DNA of 64,000 nucleotides from Theristus sp. LFF4_11 (GCA_030248135.1 JASANC010003586.1:1-64000); one strand, 5' to 3'. Positions 1-13,687 are shown, numbered from the stretch's first letter. Notes: generated by a model not told the origin, from the letters alone. Numbers and translations are program-made.

Positions 1-1686
1 TAATCTTCTCTGATAATTTGGGATCTTTGGACCAGTAAGATAGTGTCGAGACCAAAAACAAAGAGATTAAAAAAGCGCACTCAGTGGGGCTGCAGTTTCG
101 AAATATTTGACTGCATCATCTCTCGGTATCCTTTTTTAATACCAGATATTTTTCAACGCACTTTCGATGTTTTTCCTGCGTATCCTTTCTTGAACATTTT
201 ATTTTCGTTGTCTGATTGAAAATATACGATTTCGGATTGGATGGATGGAAGCTTTCGGAGCGTTGTAAATTCGCGAATGAATAGAAATTGGTTTTTGAAG
301 CTTTTTTATTTATTTTTTTGTAAATATGATGCTTTTGATCTTGGGCCCTGTTTGTTGAATATGGAAGTATGAGATATGAGATGGAAGAGAAAACCACTGT
401 TTGAGTTGACTGCTTTCGATGGAGTGACTGATTGCTGTGATGCCGGAATCGTGAACATTTATTGCTTCTCAAAGGTGTATGTATTATCTCGTATAACTTT
501 TATTTTGCTTCTGCTACTCAATGCACGCATGGAGGCGATCAGTTTCAGTTTCAGAACCGCGGAAATTCAAAAGTTGGAAGCCGAATCAAGCATGAAACTG
601 ACTTTCTCTCGACGTCTGCGAATTCACTGAGTCGCAGAACTGGAAGAAAAAACACTTTTATCAAATATTTTAGCGTTTTTGGTTATTTAGCTGTGATCGT
701 GATGTAATCTGTAATTTCTCAATTTCTTGGCTCTTGTTTCACAAAAGATATGATAAACAGGTAAATAAATAACCATTAAACTTTTCTATTTCTACATAAA
801 TATCGATATTTTTTCTTCACATTTGCAGTTTCACTTTCAAACAAGTTCAAGTACAACAATTTTAAGCCTAAGAAAATGGAAGATCACAATAATCAATTGT
901 AAAAAAACAAAAAACAACGTTTTTTCTCAGGGGGAAGACTGGGGAAAACTTGAAGGTGAACAACAAAAGGTGAATAGCTTCCATAAAAAGACGAGCTGAT
1001 TGACTGACGGCATTGACTGACAAAATAATAAACAAACAAAGAGTGAGAAACCTGCAACAACAACAAATTTGTTAATAACACCCGACTAGAAAAGAAATGC
1101 AAGGTACCAAAATATTCACAGAGCAAAAGCAGGAACAAAGAAGATTTTCGTGACAGTTGTGAGCAGGGAACAGCTTGAAAAAACGTTTTAAGGTAGGTTT
1201 TTGATTTTTCAAAATGAGATTTTTGTAACATTTTTGCTATGGCAAGACTTAGAATTCAAAAACAACGAATTGGGAAGACAAGAAACTATACAAAAAACAC
1301 GAATCATCATATGTGGTAAACGTGAAAAAAACACAAAATTCCAAAAAAAGCACAAGCTCTGTTTTGTTATAAATCTCATGCAGTTCAATTTCGGGGCGAA
1401 GTACCGGTACCATCAACAACAAACTTCCCTTTTGAAAACGTACAAGTGCAGATCGGAATACAGAGTGAAGCCATCATCAGAATTCTTCAATCTTTTCTTA
1501 TTGATTAAAGAGTTTTTCTGCAGTGGCGAGAAAAAATCAGATCCAAGTTTGTCAGCATCCAATTTCTCTCGTTTCGCCAGATTCTATAGTCGTTTCGAAC
1601 ACCACAGGACGGCAAGCAAGGGCTTGTCTTCGTCTCGTCAATAGAACTGCGCACCCTGCGGAGTTTTGCTGGTCGAGAAACAAAAT
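1..1686. other. AT-rich stretch without a recognised gene
   Basis: This is the 3' flank of the Rab11-FIP gene, which ends at 1687 on the minus strand. I see only short open frames without domain resemblance and many A/T runs. A short piece near 620-635 (CACTGAGTCGCAGAA) resembles the end of the GTTCTGCGACTCA inverted-repeat family seen at 33.1 kb. No RNA gene was recognised. Confidence 0.5.
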
Positions 1687-4600
1687 TTAGACAAAAAACG
1701 CGAAAAAACCTCCGACCTTCTCCGACAAGGGCGATTGAAGGATGTCCGGTTTCATGGTCATCACACGCATCAACAACGAATCGATGTAATCCTCCAGGTC
1801 GCGGATACGTCGATCCTGGCGACTGAGCTTCAGGCGTTGCTCTGTAAAAAGTGCAGCGCAGGGGTGGCTCGTTTTTGGTTTTGTGTTTCTCTAGGTTTCT
1901 GTTTTTTTGTTGTTTTTCTCTTTTCGGTTATCCGACTTCCAGACAAACCCGACAGAAAGAAACCCTGTTCATCGCCCGGTAAGCGACTACACACCGCAGC
2001 GACCCCAGTTCGACAAGTCGCCAGACCGCACAGTCTCAAATAACGGTCCTCGTATGACGTTTCAGTTATAAGCCGAAAGACAAAAACTCAAAAAAACCAG
2101 CAGTCCCCGAATAAAACCAGACGGTCACCAAAACACACGCCTCACAGAGAGCACACCAACCCTTGATCATGTCAATGAGATCCTCGCGACTGAGCGTGTC
2201 CAAGATCAGGTCAAGGTTGATGACGGCGTCGCTGGTGGTGGTAGCCGACCACAGCGCCGGCGGTCGAAGCATCGGAATTTGTTGGCCGTGTTTCTCGGGC
2301 GAAATTCTAGCCGCAGTTCTGGCCAAATTGCGCAGGTTTGCGATCACTTCTAGAAAAAGGGAAACAAAATAACTTCTTTCTGGTCGATTGAAGAGGATTC
2401 GACGGGTTCATGTTCACGTCACTTGGTGGGTTTTTTTCAGCAAGCAGATGGCAATAAAAAATGATGAGCCTTTTGTTGGAAAACAGCAAACGTCAATTCA
2501 AAAAATATCAGAGGACAACTTTCAAAGTGCCAAGACCGGCAACCAACCGGACTGTGTCGTCTTCAGCAGCGAGTCGTCGTCTGCTAACGACTGGCCGGAC
2601 GAACGCGACGCGGAGCGACTGCGCACACGCGGCACTGAAACATCGTGTGAGTATAACTGTCCGCGAATCCACGCGTCAGTATATTCCATTGTTCAAAGTT
2701 ACTCTTTCACTTCCGGAAACTAGTTTGCATTCATTGATTGAGTCAGCAGAAAAGGCTTTGGTCTACAGTGCATTCGTTTATCCACATTTGTTGACATCTG
2801 GCAGAACGGATCACACGAAGTCAACGCCCATGTTATCAAAAGGGCGACAGTTGGCCTCGCCACCGGCGTCCATTCAGCCAATCAGCAAACACTCAACTCA
2901 AATGCAGCCAAGCCAGTCAGCAGTAATCTTTCAATTCAGAGCCAGTCACTGTTCAATCCAAGCCAACCACCATGCAATTGACGCACCGTCACTGTCCTCA
3001 GCAACCAGGTCAAGCCGCCTCCGACAGTTGTCGCCGCACGGTGGCTGCTGCTGTTGTTGTTGCGTCATTCGCCTCGGGTCCAACGTCACTGAGCGCAGTC
3101 GCTGCTGCAGATGCTTGCACGGGCTCGTCTCGGTCGACGTCGCCGGCTCCTGGCCCTCGGAATTCCAGTACAGTCTGAAATGCTTGTTCAAGTGGATGCG
3201 GCGCTTGTGACCAACAGCGGGGAGGTGGAGTTGAAGTTGGTCGAACTCTCCGGTGGGTGGCACTTTAAGATTTACCCAGCCAATGAAGCTGCGAGATATG
3301 TGCGTGTTGCATGGATAATGCGAAATTGATGCTGGTTCTTTTCGAAAAAGACGATTATTACCTATCTGACTCTGAACACTAAACACATTGTCTGTGTCAT
3401 TGAAGGTGTCAATCCAGACTCTCCTATTATAAAGCGACAGCTAAAAACTAATAAAGTTGAAAGTAACAGAAAAACGACAGAGGCTGGCTGAAAACTAAAC
3501 CAAAACAGCCACTGAGTGCTTTAATACGAACTTACAAAGCAGAATTCCCTAATTTCCACCATTAGTTTTCCCTTTTTTCCGTATTTGAGTGAAAACAAGC
3601 CACCTGTAGACATCGGGCGCGCTCGCATTGAGCGTGCGACACGAGAGCACACCGTGCTCCGGTTCGTCCGTGTTCTGAGCCGACCCGGACATCTTGCGCT
3701 GGTGCTCGCGGTCTTTCTGCTGGCGGCGTTCTGCGAGCTTGCGGCGGCCCAACGCTGACAAACGACCGGGCAGGCCGAAATGGCGCGACAGGGCTGCTCA
3801 GGAAGAAAGTACAGTGGAACTCTAGGGGCAATCAGCTGCTTCGTTGGTGCTCACGTGCATTGCTGTGGGGCGGAATGTCGTTTGCACAGAAAACATGCCT
3901 ACCGAAATCACCAACGAATCAGCTGATTGCGTATAGTTTAGAGTTGCCGACTGTGGGTGTCCGAACGGTTGTGCCGAATAATGTTGCGCATTGGCTTTTT
4001 CATTGGTTGCTTGATTTTTGAAAATCTTTTGACGTGTTTTGAGTTTCACAGCATTTTTAACGCTCGAAAAGTCGCGAACTGGGCACTGGCGAAAGAGGAG
4101 TCCGTTTTAGAAAGACGCCAAAAAACTTCGCTAACGATATTTCGATTAAAAAAACTGGTAAAACCTGATTGCTGTTCAACAATATTCCAACATTTACGGT
4201 ATGGCCGGTTAAACATGGCAGCTTTTTTCAGGGTGCCAGGAGCGCGCGAATTTTGAATGAAAGAAAAAAGACGTTCATAAACTGAACTGTGTGCCAAATT
4301 TGACGCGTTTTTTAAACTAATGGATTATCCGCGCTATTCTGTTCATTCTTTATCCCTTGTACACATGATTGGGAATTACGTTGGCTTTTTTAAAAAAGAC
4401 AACTCCTAGTTTGCGGCTGATCCCGCCTTGATGGACTGCCTCATTTATTCGGCCATACTGTAAGTTTAAACACCAACACTTTGACTTCGTCTTAGCAGCG
4501 GTTCGTTGACGTTTACCGTCGGCGGGTGAGTTGTCGCGATAAGACGCATTCATCTTTCGCTCGTCCTTGGGCGTCCCCGTCTCTTGCTCTTGTGAAACCT

Positions 4601-7600
4601 CGCGCCAAAACTCGAAACGAAGCGACAGCTCGCCTCGGTACTTTGAGACGTCCTTTTTGCCTGTGCGAATCAAGAACACATACAACGTGATGGAAAGACA
4701 CAGAGAAACAAAGCCACAACAGTACAGTAGAATCTGAAAACGGCATAGAAAGAATTGGAAAGTTTTTTACAAAAATACTCTAAAAAGCGGTTCTAATGCG
4801 CAACAGCTCTTCTTCAACCAATCATCAACATGAATTCAAAGCAAGGATGCAGTCGACTATTACCGACTCTCTTGTAAATACATGTATGTTTGCAACACTT
4901 GAACAAATCACTGCGAAGGAATTCGAGTCTGCATCTAATCGAAAAAAACGAAATTGAAAACTGGAGAAACAGATCTCCAAACAAAGATAATCTATTTTAA
5001 ATGAAAAATCTCTATTTGTCGGTTTGTTATCGGGTGTTTCCTAAAAAAACGCGTTTTGCGCTTGCGCACCAATCCGACAAACAGCAGAGAGAGAAAAAAC
5101 AGTTGTGGAATGTGGAAGAAGTTTTTACGCGGTCTCCGCATTTGCCTGATTGAAAATAGTGCGCGACAGGCGATAATTCGAAAGTAACAAAACAACAAAA
5201 TAATGTTTTTTTCTGCGTTTGACTGACTGTGCCGGACAGACACCTCCACTGTATAAGCTTTAGAGGCGTCAAACGTGTATGACAAGACTGAAAACCAATC
5301 AAAAAGCCGGATTATCAGCAAGAAAACACAGACAGCACACGTGCGGGTTTCAGCTTCAAAACTACTGAGTATATTTTGCGGTAATTTCCAAGGGAAAGAG
5401 AAAAATAACTGACGCAAAAGCAATTCTTGGTTGATAGATAAGAAAATTATTGTGGAACAGGCGAAGAAAGTTGATTGGACTGATGATATGCAGTCAGAAG
5501 TCGATCATGCAGTGGACGTGTGCACATGCAGATGCACATGTAGATGCACATGCTCAGTTCAGTTACATGTAGTTCAGTTTTGTTCAGCACTGAAGTGCAT
5601 GGACAAAATGTACAGCATAATGCATAATTATGTATCATACAAATCAACCGCTGTTGGGTACATTGTCCAAAAATCTGGAAAAGAATGCTCGTGCAATTTT
5701 TTATGCAAATGCACAAACTGTGCACATATCGATTCACATTCAATTCATTTTTCAGAAGCGAAAAACGTCTGCATCTGCATCATTTTCAGATGAACAAAAG
5801 TTTACTGCTTGACGAAAAGTGTCCGAGTTGTTAAGTCATGTGAGTCGATATCTTCCCGAACGTTTGCATCAGCAAGAGCATGTGCACGAGCAGGTGCATC
5901 TACATGTGCACTATTCTTCTGCGTGAACAAAGAAAGGATTTTGGAAAGCAAGATGAACCCATACAGGAATTAAAACCATGGAATGTCAATGCTGTCGGTA
6001 GAAACAGACTCACGCGCTTGCGGAAAATTAGCCAATGATCGCACAAGTATTCTGCAACAATAGCCGAACCTTTCAACGGGAACCACCGATTAACGGGGAA
6101 CTGCTGCTGCTGATTACAACTGTCGTCGTATTCATTGTTCTCCGAACAGTCTTCTGTCGGCGGAGTATAAATGTCGCACAACGCCAACTTCAACCTCCCG
6201 AGCGTCTCGTCTTGGAGGCCGAAAAACCCGCGACGACACGCCGAAATCGTCAATTGTTCGGTGACGAAATCGGTGATGTTGCTGAAAATGAGAATAATCC
6301 AATTGAGTGAGAGACGGATGCGCGTAATTTTACACGTAACTTTTCGCGAAAGCCATGCAGTACTGTGATAAAACAGCAGAGCTTCAAGAATTGCTCAAAA
6401 TGTTGCATAACAATGTAACAGTTATGCATGGATAGTTTCGTGACGTTTTTACTTGGAAATGAGTTCTGCTGATTTTGCTGATTTGAAATTTGTTGAAAAA
6501 ATAGCGAGCCATCAGCGAAATTTGGAAATATATAGAACGGGGTTTGCAAGAAATTTTTCTTATATTATAACTGGTTCTATATTTTTCTATAATTTTGAGT
6601 GTGTCTTTAAATTTTTGGAAACAAAAGTGCAGGAAATTACAGGAAACAATGAAAACACCAAGATTCTAAAGACGTTGTCTAACATTGAGCCGCATGATGC
6701 TACATTATTGGAAGGAACACTTGGCTGACAAAAAAAGAAAATTCTGGTTATGGAAGCTAAAAATTCATGACAAAATGCCACGGACGTCTACATATATTGT
6801 AGCTGTCTGTCTTTTGACGCCTTCCACCGTGCTTAAAAATTCATTGGGGTCGGGGAAACATCGAGGAATATTGGAGAAATGTGTGGGAGAAACAATATCA
6901 GCGTGTTCGGGTTTGAACTCGGTAGTGACCACCTTTTTCAAAACAGTTTTCTTAAACTGGTTCGCAATTTTTTTACATTGCACTGATTTTCGCGATGCGA
7001 AACTTGAGTAACACCAAAATGTTTTTTTTTAATTTGCGCGAAAACCAGGAGCAACAATTCATTGCAAACGTGAAAACTGCTTGCAAATGCGAGACAAGAT
7101 AGTCGACCAAGTGAACGGCCGCGCATGCATATGAAATGAGCTTGCGCGCATGTGTGCTTCTGTGGCTGGTTCAAATTGTTGGAGGCAGCTAACACGAAAA
7201 GACCAGAGTTTTTTTTGGATTGTTGTTTTTCGAGAAAACCAAAGCATTGAATTTGATTCAGCAAGTTGAGTAGGCGAGGAGTTTCCTGAATTTAATCGGG
7301 TACATACAAGCGTTGGCTTTAGTGTCGATTGGATGGCTGGATGGAATTACATGCAGAATTGAAAAAAACACACTCATAAAAAATAATCGAAACCAGAAAA
7401 GTCAGTCCAGAATTACAAAAAAATAACCAAAAAAGCGCACATGGTGGTTGACTGATCGAAGATAATGCTATCCGACGTCGGTCTTGGTTCGGACGTCCAC
7501 CTTGCCAGCGACGAGCCACCGTTGCAACTGGAGTGCTCGATCACGATGAACGTGTCCGCGTTTGAGCCGGCAATGACGCCGGAACGCGCGCGCGACCGCC

Positions 7601-7665
7601 CGAATGCGCCGGTGACGCCGGAGAGGTTGCGCGCGCCGGCAGCTGTGCGTGGGAACACGTTCAAA
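1687..7665 (-). CDS. Rab11 family-interacting protein, class I type (C2 + Rab11-binding domain)
   Basis: The product is predicted to bind active Rab11 through a C-terminal helix and membrane phospholipid through a C2 domain, acting in recycling-endosome traffic. Supported exons (minus strand, high to low): 7665-7453, 6281-6070, 4660-about 4480, 3793-3604, 2349-2161 and 1841-1687. The first three encode a C2 domain. ARNLSG and GSNADTFIVIE lie in the first, DETLGRLKLALCDIY and NRWFPLKG in the second, and KKDVSKYRGELSLRFEF in the third, like the end of the FIP C2 domain. The last two join in phase 1 to give LSREDLIDMIKE, then RIRDLEDYIDSLLMRVM, the hallmark Rab11-binding motif (family: RELEDYIDNLLVRVM), followed by PDILQSP and a TAA. 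Exons for the variable linker between 3604 and 2349 are uncertain (possibly near 3000-3180 and 2510-2640). The start codon was not found. Two MITEs sit beside exons, at 4195-4462 and 3810-3955. Confidence 0.85.
3810..3955. mobile_element. MITE family 2, copy in Rab11-FIP intron
   Basis: About 145 bp with imperfect terminal inverted repeats. The left end reads TACAGTGGAACTCTAGGGGC and the right end (CAGCTGATTGCGTATAG...) is its complement. The core holds a CAATCAGCTGATTG palindrome and a GCATTGCTGTGG-GGCGGA block shared with copies at 27.8, 29.2, 31.1, 57.2 and 62.4 kb. Its left edge is about 17 bp from the splice acceptor of the exon ending at 3793. Confidence 0.7.
4195..4462 (-). mobile_element. 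MITE family 1, copy 1 (TA-flanked)
   Basis: Reverse-oriented copy of a 263-269 bp repeat bounded by TA dinucleotides. Its ends read TACGGTATGGCCGGTTAAAC and, inverted, TACAGTATGGCCGAATAAAT, giving terminal inverted repeats of about 27 bp with mismatches. The TA duplication and CAGT-like terminus suggest mobilisation by a Tc1/mariner-type transposase. It lies directly after the third supported Rab11-FIP exon, so it may overlap that exon's splice donor. Confidence 0.8.
5500..5910. repeat. CACATG/GCATGT-rich tract
   Basis: Intronic tract of the Rab11-FIP gene, dense in TGCACATG, CAGATGCACATG and TACATGTAG words. Degenerate tandem copies occur at 5520-5570, with scattered copies to 5910. It behaves as a simple-sequence region. 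The repeated CANNTG words could bind bHLH factors, but nothing in the sequence shows that they do. Confidence 0.45.
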
Positions 7666-10600
7666 CTGGTGATGCAGTTGAATTTTGCATATTTGAACAG
7701 TCGCGAACTTTGTGTACATTGTATGTAAGTGCCTGGGTGAGTACTGCTGGTGTCCAGTTTTGGACTCTCTACTCATCTTTTGGCATGATTAAAGTAATGA
7801 TGGTTTTGTTCGAACGTATGCAACATTTACACTGTGGTTTTTTGGACGCATACCTGTGACACGACATCTGTTCGGCACCGCTGCGCTGCTTTCCTCCATG
7901 CTCATAAGCAACCACTGGAATTGAAATGCAGAGATTAAAGCGGCTGATCAATCTTCGCTTGGTAATTGCTATTTTGCTCATAAAATACATGCACACAAAC
8001 ACAAGAAATTCTCTGCTAAAGCAGCACGTTGATTTGTGTCTGAGCACAAATCACTATTTACTTCAACAATCAACAAACACCAGTAGCCGAAGCTTGTGAT
8101 CAATTAAAGAAATTTTTCAGTTATATTTTCTTAAATTTCGCAAAGCGTTTGTGCACATGTTTTCTACCTTGCAATCGACAGATTTGTTGCAACAAACATG
8201 GCTGCACAATCTGACCACAAAAAAATACATTTTCAGCCAATCAGCTGCACGCACAAATAATAAAAAAACCACGAGAAAAAAAAACTGAACCCAAAAAAGG
8301 AGTGATAAAATGGTAAGATATAGCTATGATGTAATGCACATATGTACACGTGATATGATATTACGTGAACTGAAGAAAGACAGGAAATCCAATAAGCATT
8401 ATTGCGCAGTTTTCTTTCGTGAGTTTCTCTTTATATTTTTTTCACCATTCAGCTTCTCGTTTACGCTGAAACATCTCATAAGGCACATTTATATAATGTA
8501 GTCTGATGGACCGTCTCGCCGTTATTATGCCTTTCAAGCATCGCGCAGTGTACGAGGTTCCCGAAGTGCGGTATTCCTACCACACACGTGGTACACCACC
8601 AAAATCCGAGCGGAAGCGTTTTTTCTAATTTGTAGACAAACACACACCGGACAGGGGACGTCAAAACTGTAATGGGGCATTCATGAAACAGTATTTAGCG
8701 ACTGCGTGGCTGTTTTATAGCACAGCTGCGCGTCACCAAATAGTGAATACTGTATTCATGAATGCCGCTTAAGGTTCATTTTGAAGATTTTCTCTTCAAC
8801 AAATTGTTGAACCATGTGGTAAACAATGAAATGCGGCGTGGCAAATTATAATTTGTCGGAGAAAATTTCCTCAGCAGTAAGCAAACCATTATAAATACCG
8901 CTTCACTTGCCATGTACCAAGTGAGCTATGTTTTTCTTTTTGATCGAACCCCCTGCGATCGGGTGGCTAATTAGCAGATTTTGTCTCTGTTGCTCCACAA
9001 GACTAGACCTGAGGTATGTACACGGTGGTATCAAGAAAAGAGCCTGGGTTTGTTGAAGATACAAGCTACTGTCACCTTGTACAACACAAATAATGTCCTA
9101 AATCTTGAAGCATCCAGTCACTCGACCACACCGGAGGTTTGTTGCCTGCGCGCCTCCGATTCTCAAGCCGGTGGGCGGAGCTGCAAGTAAACGAAACACA
9201 AGGCTTCGTCACGGTTCAGATCCGAGTTGCCGGTGTCCTCCAGGGGTACAATACCGCGGAAAACCCGTCTGGCATTCGAAACAGCACAACGCTTCATTTT
9301 CAACTAGATTTGCTAGGTTTTTGCTTCTTTTGCTCGTCTCATTTTGCGAAAACGCCAATATACAATGTATGGCATGTGTGTTATATACGCCAGGAAAAAG
9401 CGTTCGCTTACACAACGACTGAGTGAACCGTTTTCAGCGTTGTACTCTGTGTGTGTGTGTGTTCAATTTGACGCTTCTGTCAGATGAAAGGAAAAGCCTT
9501 TTAGGACGGTTATGTGGGGTATGTACGTTTATGCGGCGTGTGTGTGGGACATCTTGCAGTGGTATGAGTGACATGAGGCTAACACTCACACAGACATTCT
9601 CAGTGTCTCAAAAATCTTTCGGGTGTTCGGTGAAATATCGTTAAAAATGAACAGAGGAAGCCAAGCAAACCTTTGAAGTGTACATTCTGAGACCCTGGCT
9701 TCGGAAAATAAGGTTCAGTGTTTTGTGAACTTTCAAGTAAATGAAACAGGGTGGCATTTTTTGGCAAAGTTTTTGTTTTTGACTGGTCTTCCACTGGGGT
9801 GTCATGAGACTGGATGATTGATAACATTGGATCGATTGATGAAAAAATTTTCATCTCCAGCTGAGACTGCCTGCCATGCATGGCACAAAAATCCGCTATT
9901 TTTCATTTTCTTATTCCAGCTTTCTTTGTGTCTGTGTCTTCAATCACAAATTTTCTTACACAATGCTGGGGTTGAATAAACTGATGTCGTCGAATAAAAA
10001 CACACTGGTCTATATTGATTCCGGCTTGGCCGAGCTGAGAAACCATTTTCGACAGAAAAACTGCTGCCATGGAGGTTTATTTCTTCAGCACAAGTTTTTC
10101 TGGTGCAACGCAAGTAACATTGAACGGAGTAAAAAATGCAGATTTTGTTGAACAACTTCTTTCACCAGATCTTCACAAGGACCCATCACCAGTCACCCAA
10201 CAAATATCACAAATACAGACTTCGAAAAAAAGGGTAAAAACGAAAAAAAACACCACACGATCACAGATAAAACAGCAGAAACAACCAAAAAAAAACACAA
10301 AACTCAGAACTGCATGAAGTCACGACAGAACATACCATCACCCATTTTGTTCTCAAATTCAAACAAAACCCAATGCCAAACCGGTAACAGATTCACAAAA
10401 AAAGAGATTACCGAAAACAAATAAGATTCAAAATTCAAAGGAATAAAAAACAGCTGAAAGCATTATTGCCCAACAACCAGAAACAAACAAAGCAACAGTC
10501 ATTCTGTGAAAACCGTGCACTTTTAAACCATAAATTGCCCTGGCGTACCTTCGCAACCACATTGTACCGCACATATTTCGTTCAACACACAATGCGCTGT

Positions 10601-10784
10601 GCAACATTATAAAAAAACTAGCTGCAAAGTGAACGGTTTTAAGACCATGGTAACAAACAAACAAAAAAAACAAGCACAATAGAATGTTGTCTTTGATTTC
10701 CATTCCAACAATAACAAAACCGAACACAAAACACAATTTTTATCGAATAACAAACAGCACGGATCTCTAAATATATCAAATCAA
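7666..10784. other. Region without a recognised gene
   Basis: Between the first supported exon of Rab11-FIP and the last exon of coatomer zeta. The unseen 5' exon and promoter of Rab11-FIP should lie here. An open frame around 9140-9310 (plus) looks faintly protein-like but has no domain I recognise and no clear splice context. A short hairpin element lies at 8674-8767. From 10200 to 10780 the sequence is A-rich. Confidence 0.4.
8674..8767. mobile_element. Short inverted-repeat element (about 95 bp)
   Basis: The left end GGCATTCATGAAACAGTATT is matched by the complement of the right end, AATACTGTATTCATGAATGCC, with one or two mismatches, enclosing about 50 bp. This is the structure of a very small MITE or a hairpin. 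No second copy was noticed in the window. Confidence 0.55.
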
Positions 10785-13424
10785 TCATTTCAATAAGGAC
10801 CACCGAACCTGTTCCTTTGCAGATTGGAACAGCTGAAAAAAGCAAAAAACTGTTTTTGTTTTGTGTCATCAACTTTAATTGCATTTAAACTCATTGATTG
10901 CAATTAAAAACGCATCGTTTTTAACTCTTGAAACTTAAAAACAAAAAACAACGCCAAAACATTTGAAAAAGTACACTTGAAAATGCTGAACGATAAAATT
11001 CTGGCTGATAAGAGTTCTGGCTGACAAGAGGTCTGTTTCCACCGAATTGGGTCTTGACACGGAACTCATCACAAACGTTCCTGATCGTCAAGGTAGATGT
11101 ACAAAAACTTCATTGGTCTTCATTGGCCAATCAATCACCTTCACTTTATCAACGTCCGTTAGTGCAGCAGCATGAATTGTCTAGAGTATGCAACAGAAGT
11201 GGTAATAAACCGGCTTTTCCGGTTTCAAAACCTATCCCAATTCCCAACCATTTGGCCAACGTTGAAAAAGAAACCATTGCAATAGCTCTCAGTTTGAACT
11301 CATGTCGCCTTTCCATTGCAACGTTGCTCCTTAACGAACACAAACGTTCAAGCAACGCGCGAGAACGTGTCGAGACCGACTACGGTAGCTACAGTATGGC
11401 CGAATAAATGAGGCAGTTCATCAAGGCGGGATCAGCCGCAGACTAGGAGTTGTCTTTTTCAAAAAGCCAACGTAATTCCCAATCATGTGTACAAGGGATA
11501 AAGAATGAATAGAATAGCGCGGATAATCCATTAGCTTAAAAAACGCGTCAAATTTGGCACACAATTCAGTTTCTGAACGTCTTTTTTCTTTCATTCAAAA
11601 TTCGCGCGCTCCTTGCACCCTGAAAAAAGCTGCCATGTTTAACCGGCCATACCGTACCGTAGCGCGTGTGCGCACCTGTTTGCCGATGTTGCCGACCGAC
11701 TGCTCGGCAAACGCCACATCCTCCGCTCGCAGCATCGCTCTGCCAACGATCGCAGAGGGCTCCGTCTCGAGAACGACGCTGCGGAAAAAAACGACATTTT
11801 GCGATCAACCGGTGCTTTTGCGGTCAGTTTTTCTCATGTCCTGGGGGTTACGACCGGTCTCCGGACAAGGAGCTGCCCAATTATGACTTAATCCCAGCAC
11901 ACATGTGGAAGTATGCATCAGAAAAAAGCATTCAACCCAATTCCGACACAAACACAAATTTGATTCCCATCTAAAATTCGCCAATCACATAATCGACACT
12001 GTATTCGGTTGATCAACGAAGAAAAAAAAACGAAAATGATCGTGGTACATGACATCCAAGAAGGTAAACGCAACCAACAAAAAACACACAGAAACTCTCA
12101 CCCCTGGTCACAAATCTCATCCAGTGCCAGCATGACCACGTCCAAATGATCGAGCAGCGTCTTCTTCTCGACCTGTTTGCGCAGAATTTGACTGACGCTG
12201 TCGTACACTGCGTTCAGGACGTTCACCAGGATCAGCTGAATGTTTTTGCTTGTGTTTCTGTTGTTTGCAACATGCACTCATTGGAAGGAACGCTAAGCCA
12301 TCCGCAACCATGATGCGCTGCATCACGCTGCAGTAGAGGCCAGTTAAACCGAACGTGTGCGCATACGGCACGGCACGTCAGGTCTCGCGTTATTGCATAC
12401 TGCCTGTGGTCAGTTCCATAAAAGTGAATAGTGTTTGAAAAGTGAACATTTTTACTCTAGGGTGTTCCAAAAGTTAGTCTTTGAGAAATTCTGAAAAAAT
12501 AATCGAGACATAAACAGTTTTGCGTGGAAAGTAGAAATATCAATCCAATCAATGGGAAACTTCGGTCAAAGATGAACTTGTGGTTCAAGTATTCAACCGG
12601 ATTTTGTCAAGGTCTAAATTTTGGGACACCCTGGAGTAGAACTATTCACTTTTCAAGCACTATTCACTTTTTATAGAGCTGACCACTGATGTTCGTACGT
12701 CACGAATAACGGGCCTTAAGGTGACCTTTAATGCAGTCACCCACAAAAGAAACACACAGGCACACGATGGAAATTACAACTCTCGCTGCCTTCGGTGTGT
12801 GCGTGCGTCTCCTCACACATTCACAAAGTTAAAAAAACTTGAAAAGAAACGGTGATGTTCACGCAAACACCACATCAAACTCCAAATCCACCTCATTCTC
12901 TTGTCCACCGCCCATCACATAGAAGAACAAATCGACGTTACTTCGATAGACGCATATGAGACCGTCAAGCAAAATGATTTCAGCTGAAAAAAAGTATTTT
13001 TTGCTTGGTTTCAAATTTCCGCAACACCACGTCTTCAAAAGACACAAGACCACAAACCGTTTGCCTTGTGCGTTTTACTGAACAGCTTCTTCTCAAACGC
13101 CTTCTGCTCTTTCACGGTTGAAAACGAATCCTCGCAGTCGTAGTACTGAAATAAAATCAATAACATGACGAAACAGTAAAGCCAAGAAGTAGTGGACTCT
13201 CTAAACACGACATTCTCAAATTATAAAAAAACACAATCTGATACGCCAAAACCGAAAGTGTCGCGACTCGCGACACGTCAGTTAACCAATCGATTGCAAA
13301 TCGAGTGAGAAAAAAACAGCCAGCAAAAATCAACAACAACAAAAACCGAGAAAACCTTTGCGAGAATTCGATTTCCATCACTGTCGAGCAGGGCGATGCC
13401 CTTCACGCTGTACATGCACGAATC
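10785..13424 (-). CDS. COPZ: Coatomer subunit zeta (zeta-COP), 5' exon missing
   Basis: Small adaptin-like subunit of the COPI coat, which forms Golgi retrograde vesicles in the cytosol. Exons on the minus strand: 13424-13356, 13145-13058, 12983-12892, 12235-12102, 11778-11676 and 10832-10785. Phases join without a break. Family landmarks in order: [86 protein letters not shown] and, in a 48-bp last exon, [13 protein letters not shown] followed by TGA. All follow the longin-type fold order of animal zeta-COP. The N-terminal exon was not identified with confidence; an ATG at 14515 (MDI, then a GTTAGT donor) would fit phase 0. A hAT-A element (13688-14423) lies just upstream and MITE family 1 copy 2 sits in the last intron. 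Confidence 0.93.
11390..11656 (+). mobile_element. MITE family 1, copy 2
   Basis: TA-flanked 267-bp copy running from TACAGTATGGCCGAATAAAT to GGCCATACCGTA. Nearly identical internally to the copy at 41817-42084, so both are probably young. It lies in the last intron of the zeta-COP gene, ending 20 bp from the exon border at 11676. Confidence 0.85.
12406..12700. mobile_element. Long-inverted-repeat element in zeta-COP intron
   Basis: Arms of about 60 bp: 12406-12470 (words AAGTGAATAGTGTTTG, AAAAGTGAAC, CTCTAGGGTGTTCC) are complementary to 12633-12700 (GGGACACCCTGGAGTAG, CACTATTCAC) with few mismatches. About 160 bp lie between. It seems nested inside a degenerate copy of the GGCCCGTTTA/ACGTCAGGT family, remnants of which flank it at 12360-12405 and 12701-12725. 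Confidence 0.65.
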
Positions 13425-13687
13425 CTGTTTTGAAAAAAAAATAAATTTTGCAAAAAAATGTTTTCGATATCATCAAAGTCAATGTTCATATCGCCACCTC
13501 AACCTCAAGCTGAAGGCGAAAACACCATTCAGTATTTTGTCCACACGCACAGACAGACGTTGTTCGAGATCCCATATGCAAACTCTTGTGTCCGCAAGGC
13601 ATTAAGACAGCACACACGACACGAATTCCAAATCGGTTTACCGTTTATAAATCGTAAATGGCAATTCTTCAAGTGCCGTGTCTCGAC

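Noticed and set aside
2461..3210. 249-residue plus-strand open frame in the Rab11-FIP linker region
   Set aside because: Low-complexity Ser/Thr/Cys composition and no domain; it contains splice-like signals in both directions, and the surrounding gene is on the minus strand. It may be antisense to poorly conserved linker exons.
11554..11656. Conserved peptide around [14 protein letters not shown] appearing in several open frames (11.5, 33.0, 42.0 kb)
   Set aside because: It is a chance frame inside the MITE family 1 repeat; conservation is at DNA level and frames are open on both strands.
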